This document shows positions 1-4,686 of a stretch of DNA of 5,924 nt, in pieces; positions within the stretch are counted from its first letter, which is position 1, and each line of letters opens with the position of its first letter. The stretch is from Alphaproteobacteria bacterium (GTDB lineage Bacteria; Pseudomonadota; Alphaproteobacteria; RS24). The notes beneath the pieces were generated by a model that worked only from the letters and a program-made list of their open reading frames with translations, did no database searches and was not told where the DNA came from. The translations under genes and the position numbers were made by a program. Location: assembly GCA_029248825.1 (NCBI GenBank), contig JAQWIP010000149.1:1-5924 (forward strand), in the 5' to 3' direction.

Positions 1-19
1 GCCCAAGCGACGAGCTAAC

Positions 20-1228
20 TCACTCGCTATATTGGCCGATGACTTTGGCTTCGAGGTAACGCGCGCGGGTTTCTTCATCCAGACCTAAATCATCTAACAC
101 GGCCATTGTGTCTTGTCCAATCTCGGGCAGAACCCCTTTCGGGTCGGTGCTTTCATTGGAGAAGCGAATGGGCGAGGCGATGTTTTTATAGCTCGTGCCA
201 TCGGCCTTAGGCATATCGACAAACACACCAGCCGCATGCATTTGCGGGTCGTTATAGGCTTGCTCAAAATTCTGCACAGGCGACCAAATCAGGCCAGCTG
301 CATCCAGCAGCGGTTTCCATTCTTCCAGCGTTTTACTGGCGAAAGCTGCATCTAGAAGGGCGATGAGTTCGACGCCATTTTTGCGGCGGTCGCGCAAGCT
401 ACCAAAGCGTTCGTCGTCGATGAGATGCTCAAGGCTTGTGGCGCGCGCGACATCTGGCCAATCTGGCTCGCCAGGGCGTGCGTTGATGAACAGCCAATGT
501 TCATCCGACGTCAGATAATAATTGTTAATCGCCACAATGGCTTCCTCGCGCGGGCGCGAGCGCGCCACGCGGCCATAGCGCAACCAAGTTCCGTAATCGC
601 AGCCCACCGCATAGGCGGCCGAGCGCAACAGCGAGCTTTCCACCAAACAGCCTTCGCCCGATTTTTGCGCTTTCAGCAAAGCCGCCAGAATGCCACTGGC
701 GGTCGCAATGCCCGTGATGTGATCGCCCGCCGCCGTGCGCAAAGGCGCAGGCGAAGACCCTTTGGGCGTCATCATCCAGCCGAAGCCAGACTTCGCCATA
801 AAGGCGGCTGTATCAAAACCCGGCTTATCGGCTTCCTCGCCTTCGAGGCCAAATCCGGTGACGCTGGCGTAAACCAATTTCGGGTTGAGGTGCTTTAGCG
901 TGTCGAAATCAAGCTCCTGTTCTTTCAGTTGCGAGGGACGCACATTGGTCAGAAACACATCGGCATCGGCGACCAATTGACGAACAATATCGCGGCCTTC
1001 TTGTGTGCCTGTGTTGACGGCAATGGCGCGTTTGCCTCGGTTATCGAGGGCGGAGACGGGGTTGTCGGGATAGTCATCGGTCATGGCGCTGGCGTAAAAC
1101 TTACGCATGGGGCAACCGCCCAGCGGCTCCACTTTAATCACATCGGCGCCCCAATCGGCCATAATACCGCCGGCGGCGGGGGCGGCGATATAGGTCGCCA
1201 TTTCGATAACTTTAAAGCCTTCAAGCAT
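20..1228 (-). CDS. CaiB/BaiF-family (class III) acyl-CoA transferase
   Basis: Class III CoA-transferases move CoA between carboxylic acids through an aspartyl-CoA thioester; some relatives are racemases. Numbered from the upstream ATG at 1234, the 404-residue reading opens with the family's N-terminal signature: a GFKVIEMATYIAAP strand followed by GGIMADWGADVIKVEP near residues 22-37. NVRP lies at 97-100 and YASVTGFG at 122-129. The block AAGDHITGIATASGILAALL (168-187) places the expected catalytic aspartate at D171. Length is normal for the family (about 390-410). The ATG at 1228 is preferred because AGGAG (complement of 1237-1241) lies 8 nt from it but only 2 nt from the ATG at 1234. The gene diverges from the DksA-like gene. 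The N-terminal motif recalls CoA-transferases for hydroxy or aryl acids, but substrate cannot be assigned. Family assignment is firm; specificity is unknown. Confidence 0.95.
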   Translation of the reverse strand: MLEGFKVIEMATYIAAPAAGGIMADWGADVIKVEPLGGCPMRKFYASAMTDDYPDNPVSALDNRGKRAIAVNTGTQEGRDIVRQLVADADVFLTNVRPSQLKEQELDFDTLKHLNPKLVYASVTGFGLEGEEADKPGFDTAAFMAKSGFGWMMTPKGSSPAPLRTAAGDHITGIATASGILAALLKAQKSGEGCLVESSLLRSAAYAVGCDYGTWLRYGRVARSRPREEAIVAINNYYLTSDEHWLFINARPGEPDWPDVARATSLEHLIDDERFGSLRDRRKNGVELIALLDAAFASKTLEEWKPLLDAAGLIWSPVQNFEQAYNDPQMHAAGVFVDMPKADGTSYKNIASPIRFSNESTDPKGVLPEIGQDTMAVLDDLGLDEETRARYLEAKVIGQYSE

Positions 1229-1236
1229 GGTCATGT

Positions 1237-1241
1237 CTCCT
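1237..1241 (-). promoter_or_regulatory. Ribosome binding site deciding the CoA-transferase start
   Basis: The minus strand reads AGGAG here. It is 8 nt from the ATG at 1228 and only 2 nt from the in-frame ATG at 1234. The spacing favours the downstream start, giving a protein that begins MLEGFKVIE rather than MTMLEG. Confidence 0.6.
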
Positions 1242-1260
1242 GTTTAGACGTAACCTAAAC
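1242..1260. promoter_or_regulatory. Inverted repeat, candidate operator in the divergent promoter region
   Basis: GTTTAG (1242-1247) and CTAAAC (1255-1260) are perfect 6-bp inverted arms around a 7-bp spacer, in the 76-bp gap between the CoA-transferase and the DksA-like gene. On the minus strand, a weak sigma70-like pair, TTGTTT (complement of 1275-1280) and TAGGTT (complement of 1252-1257) with a 17-bp spacer, would place the -10 over the right arm, where a bound repressor could block the CoA-transferase promoter. The arms also lie just upstream of the CoA-transferase ribosome binding site. The palindrome is seen directly; its role as an operator and the promoter are inference. No regulator gene adjoins it. 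Confidence 0.35.
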
Positions 1261-1310
1261 TCACGCTGGCGGGAAAACAACTCCCAAACCCAAACTCAAG
1301 AAGAGGCAAG

Positions 1311-1637
1311 ATGACCGACGCGAAAATAAAAATAGCCCTCGAGGCCAAACGCGAGCAAGTGCAAAACCGGCTGAAGCAGGCGGCCTCCGACACGGCGCCC
1401 GTGGCACTCGACCAAACCCAGCAAGGGCGTTTGTCGCGCATGGATGCCATGCAGCAACAAGCCATGGCAGCGGAAACCCTGCGCCGCCGCCAGCGCGAAT
1501 TGGCGCAACTCGACGCCGCCTTGCAACGCTTGCAGGCGGGCGAATATGGCTATTGCCTGAATTGCGGAGAGCCGATTGGCGATGCGCGTTTGGCGCTCGA
1601 CCCCGCCACGCCTTTTTGCATTTCGCACGCACGATAG
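1311..1637 (+). CDS. DksA/TraR-family C4-type zinc-finger protein
   Basis: DksA/TraR proteins enter the RNA polymerase secondary channel and alter promoter response, often with ppGpp; small family members are less well understood. The 108-residue product has a helical, probably coiled-coil first half (about residues 3-75, rich in Gln, Arg and Ala) with GRLSRMDAMQQQ at 39-50. It then has LQAGEYGYCLNCGEPIGDARL and a C-terminal finger. Ligands are C82, C85, C103 and H106, giving C-x2-C-x17-C-x2-H, so the usual fourth Cys is His. It is shorter than E. coli DksA (151) and longer than TraR (73), and has one Asp (D45) near the coiled-coil tip rather than the DxxDxA motif. GAGG at 1303-1306 lies 4 nt before the ATG. 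It is first in a possible operon with the transporter and Nudix genes. Family is confident; regulatory targets are unknown. Confidence 0.92.
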   Translation: MTDAKIKIALEAKREQVQNRLKQAASDTAPVALDQTQQGRLSRMDAMQQQAMAAETLRRRQRELAQLDAALQRLQAGEYGYCLNCGEPIGDARLALDPATPFCISHAR

Positions 1638-1674
1638 CGCTGCGCGTTTTAATTTGCCCCCATGGCCGCAGCCC

Positions 1675-1680
1675 TATATC
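1675..1680 (+). promoter_or_regulatory. Possible -10 element just before the MFS start
   Basis: TATATC sits 8 nt before the ATG at 1689, with a poor -35 match (TTTGCC, 1653-1658) 16 bp upstream. Transcription from it would begin at or next to the ATG, giving an almost leaderless mRNA. This agrees with the absence of a Shine-Dalgarno sequence before either candidate start. The promoter is weak and inferred only. Confidence 0.2.
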
Positions 1681-1688
1681 AGACACGC

Positions 1689-2897
1689 ATGAGTTATTTT
1701 TCTTTTTTGCGCCAGCATTTCGGATTTTTATTGTTTGGCTTTTTGATGATGGGTTTGTCGAACTTCGGGCAGACGTTTTTCATCTCGCTTTATAGCGCCG
1801 AAATTCGCGCCGAATTCGGCCTCACCAATGCGGGCTTCGGCGGGCTGTATTCGGCCATGACGCTGCTCAGTGCTTTCGCCATGGTCTATACAGGCCGCTT
1901 TATCGATAGCTGGAGCTTGCGCCGCTTTACGGTTTTTGTGCTGCTGGCTTTGGCTGGCGGCTGTGTGCTGATGGGCGGGACGCAACATATCGCCGCCTTG
2001 GGATTGGCTTTATTTATGCTGCGCCATTTCGGCCAAGGTCTGGCCAGCCATACGGGCATGACGTCGGCGGCGCGGGCGTTTTCGCAAAGGCGCGGGCAGG
2101 CCGTCTCTTTGGTGCAGTTGGGCTATGCGAGTTTCGAGGGCTTTTTGCCTTTGCTGACCGTGCTGGTGGTGGCTTGGCTCGGCTGGCAGCAGAGTTGGTT
2201 TTTCTATACCGCGATTATTCTCGCCATCGCCTTGCCGTTGCAAAGCTGGTTGGTGGGCTTTGAACCCAAACTGGAAGCCGAGACGAGCGAGGCCGAAACC
2301 GCCAAACAGGCCGACCGCAGCGATGTCTTGCGCGACCGGCGTTTCTATATGGTATTGCCGCTTTATTTAGCGCCGCCGTTTTTGCTGACCGGCATGTTTT
2401 TCCACCAAGTGCAATTGGCCGATGCGCGCGATTGGCCGATTGCAGCTTTGGCAGCGGCCTTCACTTTATACGCGTTGAGCAAAACCGTGGTGTCTTTGAT
2501 AACCGGCCCGATGATCGATAAATACGCCGCCCTGCGCCTGATGCCCTTTGGTGCCATTCCGTTGGTTTTGGCATTTTCTTTATTGATGGTGCCGCAGGAT
2601 ATTTTCGGAGCCGCCACGCCATTTGTCTATATGGGGCTTATCGGCATTAATCTTGGCACGGCTGGGCCGATAAGCGGCGGGCTGTGGCCAGAGCTATTCG
2701 GCACGAAACATTTGGGCGCCATCCGCTCGCTGACCTCGCCGATTGTGATTATGTCGACGGCAGCCGCGCCGGTTTTATTTGGCGCCGCCATTGATGCGGG
2801 CGCAGGCTTTGATGTTTTGGCGTTCGCGGGTGTGGTGTTTATTATCGCGGCGGCCGTGCTTGCCTTTCTCGTGCCAGTCGATAAACTCGCTCGCTAA
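1689..2897 (+). CDS. Major facilitator superfamily (MFS) transporter
   Basis: An inner-membrane secondary transporter of 402 residues, the usual size for a 12-helix MFS protein. Hydrophobic segments alternate with short loops. An MFS motif-A-like loop, GRFIDSWSLRR (69-79), joins helices 2 and 3, and a related GPMIDKYAALR (273-283) lies at the equivalent place in the second half. A charged cytoplasmic linker (about 191-218, KLEAETSEAETAKQADRSD) separates the two six-helix halves. WPELFGTKHLGAIRS (333-347) is a distinctive second-half loop. No ribosome binding site is evident before this ATG or the alternative in-frame ATG at 1662, which would add nine non-hydrophobic residues; 1689 is chosen because the protein then enters its first helix at once. 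It lies 51 bp after the DksA-like gene and 33 bp before the Nudix gene. The substrate is unknown; an organic acid or drug would both be possible. Confidence 0.9.
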   Translation: MSYFSFLRQHFGFLLFGFLMMGLSNFGQTFFISLYSAEIRAEFGLTNAGFGGLYSAMTLLSAFAMVYTGRFIDSWSLRRFTVFVLLALAGGCVLMGGTQHIAALGLALFMLRHFGQGLASHTGMTSAARAFSQRRGQAVSLVQLGYASFEGFLPLLTVLVVAWLGWQQSWFFYTAIILAIALPLQSWLVGFEPKLEAETSEAETAKQADRSDVLRDRRFYMVLPLYLAPPFLLTGMFFHQVQLADARDWPIAALAAAFTLYALSKTVVSLITGPMIDKYAALRLMPFGAIPLVLAFSLLMVPQDIFGAATPFVYMGLIGINLGTAGPISGGLWPELFGTKHLGAIRSLTSPIVIMSTAAAPVLFGAAIDAGAGFDVLAFAGVVFIIAAAVLAFLVPVDKLAR

Positions 2898-2917
2898 CCC
2901 CTAGAGGCAAGCAGCTT

Positions 2918-2922
2918 GGGAG
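2918..2922 (+). promoter_or_regulatory. Ribosome binding site deciding the Nudix gene start
   Basis: GGGAG lies 8 nt before the ATG at 2931. An in-frame TTG at 2916, with GAGG at 2904-2907 placed 8 nt before it, would add five residues. The ATG with the stronger site is preferred. Confidence 0.55.
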
Positions 2923-2930
2923 AGCGCCTT

Positions 2931-3710
2931 ATGAGTACAGATGGATTGATAGCCGCCGCCACCGTTATGATGTTGCGCGACACGCCCGCGGGCCCCGAAG
3001 TTTTTATGGTGGTGCGCCACCATGAAATAGATTTCGCCTCTGGCGCTTTGGTTTTTCCGGGCGGCAAAGTAGACCCCGCAGATAATGATACGGGCTTGCG
3101 CGCCCATTGCGCCAATGCCGATGCCTATGACGACAAAGAGCTGTCTTTGCGGGTGGCGTCCATCCGCGAGAGCTTTGAAGAATGCGGCATTTTGCTGGCG
3201 CGCGAAAAAGGCTCGGATGATTTCATCTCGGCCGAGCGCTTGCAGCAATTGGAAGGCTGGCGCACGCGCTTTAATACGGGCGAGGCGACGATGCGCGAAT
3301 TTGGCGAAGCGGAGAACTTAGAGTTTGCGGTGGACGCGCTGGCATTTTTTGCCCATTGGATTACGCCCAAAATGATGAAGCGTCGTTTTGATACTTATTT
3401 CTATATGGCGCGCGCGCCCGAAGACCATGTGGGTCTGCACGATGGCAGCGAGAGCGTCGATAGCGTTTGGATTACCGCCAAACAAGCGCTGGCCGAAGCG
3501 GATGCGAAAAAGCGCACGGTGATTTTCCCGACCCGTATGAACATTGAAAAACTGGCCAAACGCGAGAGCGTCGATGACGCCTTAGCCCAATGCGGCGAGG
3601 TGGTGACCGTTGTGCCATTTGTTGAAAAAGAGGGCGATAAAGCCTATCTGCGCATTCAAACGGAAGCTGGTTATGGCGACCCTAAAATGGATATGTCCAA
3701 AGGGATTTAG
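2931..3710 (+). CDS. Nudix hydrolase, NUDT19-like (possible CoA/acyl-CoA diphosphatase)
   Basis: Nudix enzymes hydrolyse a diphosphate linked to another group X, using Mg or Mn bound by glutamates of the Nudix box. In this 259-residue product the domain starts with strand AAATVMMLRD (8-17), followed by GALVFPGGKVDPAD (38-51). After an insertion rich in Asp and Ala comes LRVASIRESFEECGILL (73-89), with the catalytic core R79, E80, E83, E84 and G86. The box is split: about 24 extra residues lie between the GG and the RE..EE helix, as in NUDT19-type enzymes. The later ITPKMMKRRFDTYFYMA (144-160) also fits that group. NUDT19 relatives cleave CoA and acyl-CoA to phosphopantetheine products and 3',5'-ADP. 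The CoA-transferase nearby agrees with this but does not prove it. It is last in the possible operon and ends 1 bp from the opposing nadK stop. Nudix assignment is very sure; CoA specificity is moderate. Confidence 0.9.
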   Translation: MSTDGLIAAATVMMLRDTPAGPEVFMVVRHHEIDFASGALVFPGGKVDPADNDTGLRAHCANADAYDDKELSLRVASIRESFEECGILLAREKGSDDFISAERLQQLEGWRTRFNTGEATMREFGEAENLEFAVDALAFFAHWITPKMMKRRFDTYFYMARAPEDHVGLHDGSESVDSVWITAKQALAEADAKKRTVIFPTRMNIEKLAKRESVDDALAQCGEVVTVVPFVEKEGDKAYLRIQTEAGYGDPKMDMSKGI

Positions 3711-3711
3711 G

Positions 3712-4491
3712 CTAAAAGCCTTCCGCCATAAACTGCTCGGTTAAAATCCGCTCGTCGAGACTATGGTCTTTGTCGAACAGCATCAGCATCTCATGCGCGC
3801 TGGATTGGCGCACACTGACTTCGACGACATTGCGAAACTCACGATTGTCGGCCACCGCGCTTATCGGGCGTTTATCGGCCTCCAGCGCGGTAAAGGTTAC
3901 TTTGGCTGCCTCGGGCAAAAGCGCACCGCGCCAGCGCCTTGGACGAAACGCCGAGATGGGGGTAAGCGCCAAAAGCCGCGAGTTAATCGGCAATATAGGG
4001 CCATGCGCCGAGAGATTATAGGCTGTCGAACCGGCGGGGGTGGCCAACATGGCACCATCGCAAATCAGCTCATCGAGGCGCGCCGTGCCATCTATGGTGA
4101 TGCGCAATTTGGCCGCTTGCGCGGTCATCCGCAACAGCGAGACTTCATTGATGGCCAGTGCCTCATGGGTTTTGCCATCGGCATCTGTGGCGCTCATATG
4201 CAGCGGACGCAAGAGGGTCTCTTGTGCCTCGCCAACGCGCTGGCGCAATTTGTCTTCGTCATAGCGGTTCATCAAAAACCCGACCGAGCCATGATGCATG
4301 CCGAAAATCGGTTTTCTCCGATCCATAAATTCATGCAGGCTGGCGAGCATCAGCCCGTCGCCGCCGAGCGCCACGATGATATCTGCCTCTTGCGCCGACA
4401 CGCCGTCATAGCGCGCGTGCAAAACATCGCGCGCGGCTTGCGCCTCGGAATTAGAGCTGGCTACAAAAGCCAATTTGTTATCTGCCGTCAT
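3712..4491 (-). CDS. nadK: NAD kinase
   Basis: Cytoplasmic ATP (or polyphosphate)-dependent NAD kinase phosphorylates NAD to NADP, the only route to NADP in most bacteria. The 259-residue protein has the diagnostic GGDG at 43-46 within IIVALGGDGLML. It also has GMHHGSVGFLMN (64-75), the NE pair at N115-E116, and DGAMLATPAGSTAYNLSAHGPI from D145 to I166, which is the NAD-binding and catalytic block. TPISAFRPRRWRGALLP (177-193) and RPISAVADN (208-216) follow. The length and the RPRRWRG block match short alphaproteobacterial NadK rather than the 292-residue E. coli enzyme. The ATG at 4491 has AAAGGG (complement of 4500-4505) 8 nt upstream. The gene is divergent from glpK and convergent with the Nudix gene. 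No truncation or missing core motif is visible. Confidence 0.97.
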   Translation of the reverse strand: MTADNKLAFVASSNSEAQAARDVLHARYDGVSAQEADIIVALGGDGLMLASLHEFMDRRKPIFGMHHGSVGFLMNRYDEDKLRQRVGEAQETLLRPLHMSATDADGKTHEALAINEVSLLRMTAQAAKLRITIDGTARLDELICDGAMLATPAGSTAYNLSAHGPILPINSRLLALTPISAFRPRRWRGALLPEAAKVTFTALEADKRPISAVADNREFRNVVEVSVRQSSAHEMLMLFDKDHSLDERILTEQFMAEGF

Positions 4492-4499
4492 GTTGTTCG

Positions 4500-4505
4500 C
4501 CCTTT
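4500..4505 (-). promoter_or_regulatory. nadK ribosome binding site
   Basis: The minus strand reads AAAGGG 8 nt before the nadK ATG at 4491, which fixes the start. No convincing sigma70 promoter is seen upstream: TTTTTAT on the minus strand near 4511-4517 could be part of a -10, but it has no good -35 partner. Confidence 0.5.
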
Positions 4506-4530
4506 GGTCGATAAAAAGGTTTTAGCACGG

Positions 4531-4686
4531 ATGCGACAGAAGGGAAGGCGGATAGTGGGCGTGGGGGGCTTGCGCGAAAATCTTGTGCAGTTCGCTGGCG
4601 AGGGTGATATCCTATCGATCAACCGTCAGCCGATTTTGGGAGACACTATTTTGGGAAACTATATTTTGGGGGATTATGCGTCATGA
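4531..4686 (+). CDS. Doubtful small ORF overlapping the glpK start
   Basis: An ATG at 4531 opens a 51-codon frame whose TGA (4684-4686) overlaps the glpK ATG as ATGA, an arrangement often seen in translationally coupled genes. The peptide starts MRQKGRRIVGVGGLRENL, is basic at the N-terminus, and ends in three five-residue repeats, ILGDT, ILGNY and ILGDY, encoded by the 15-bp DNA repeats. The putative ribosome binding site (AAGG ending at 4519) is 11 nt away, which is weak. I recognise no family. The frame is the end of a longer open frame antisense to nadK in the same codon register, so it may be open by chance. A leader peptide for glpK is possible but unproven. Confidence 0.15.
   Translation: MRQKGRRIVGVGGLRENLVQFAGEGDILSINRQPILGDTILGNYILGDYAS
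4633..4677 (+). repeat. Three tandem 15-bp repeats upstream of glpK
   Basis: The octamer ATTTTGGG occurs at 4633, 4648 and 4663, exactly 15 bp apart. The full units are ATTTTGGGAGACACT, ATTTTGGGAAACTAT and ATTTTGGGGGATTAT. Neighbouring units agree at 12 of 15 positions, and the first and third at 11 of 15. The array ends 5 bp before the glpK ATG, and the GGGGGA of unit three is the likely glpK ribosome binding site. Possible roles are direct-repeat binding sites for a regulator of glpK or recent tandem duplication. The repeats are seen directly; any role is inference. Confidence 0.85.
4636..4665 (+). promoter_or_regulatory. Candidate glpK promoter inside the repeats
   Basis: TTGGGA (4636-4641) and TATATT (4660-4665), separated by 18 bp, resemble -35 and -10 boxes. 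Both fall within the 15-bp repeat array, so a factor binding the repeats would cover the promoter. The implied 5' leader is only about 10-12 nt, which is short and would clip the GGGGGA ribosome binding site. An alternative pair, TTGTGC (4583-4588) and GATATC (4606-4611), lies further upstream and leaves a normal leader. Neither is strong. Confidence 0.25.

Larger units (their letters stand above)
4492..4682. other. Divergent nadK-glpK intergenic region
   Basis: This 191-bp stretch separates the two start codons. It holds the nadK ribosome binding site near 4500, then roughly 4520-4630 without a recognisable element beyond a G-rich patch around 4557-4568, then the 15-bp repeats. No RNA gene or terminator is evident. 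Promoters for both genes must lie here if neither depends on read-through. Confidence 0.6.

Noticed and set aside
1..18. Possible last codons of a rightward gene (GCC CAA GCG ACG AGC TAA)
   Set aside because: Five codons and a stop are too little to support a gene; the frame could be open by chance.
425..1258. Plus-strand open frames of 157 and 109 codons (425-898 and 929-1258) opposite the CoA-transferase gene
   Set aside because: They have the same antisense register effect. The products are low-complexity Arg/Ala/His/Gly-rich and match no family.
1628..1655. Possible terminator after the DksA-like gene (CGCA...TGCG followed by TTTT AA TTT)
   Set aside because: The stem has only 4 bp with a 9-nt loop and the T-tract is broken, so it is too weak to call.
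1261..1686. Minus-strand open frames covering the DksA-like gene
   Set aside because: The plus-strand gene has a clear zinc finger and ribosome binding site, while the antisense products are Arg/Ala/Pro-rich with no domain.
2908..2918. Palindrome CAAG-CAG-CTTG between the MFS and Nudix genes
   Set aside because: The arms are short, there is no T-run and it sits beside the Nudix ribosome binding site; it is likely chance.
3709..3721. Hairpin AGGCT-AAA-AGCCT at the Nudix/nadK junction as a bidirectional terminator
   Set aside because: The stem is 5 bp with a 3-nt loop and no T-tract follows on either strand. It is mentioned only as part of the convergent-junction finding.
3763..4686. A 307-codon open frame on the plus strand opposite nadK
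   Set aside because: It is in the same codon register as nadK on the other strand, so it stays open simply because nadK avoids TTA, CTA and TCA codons. The translation is rich in His, Arg, Gln and Cys with no recognisable domain, whereas nadK has all its family motifs.
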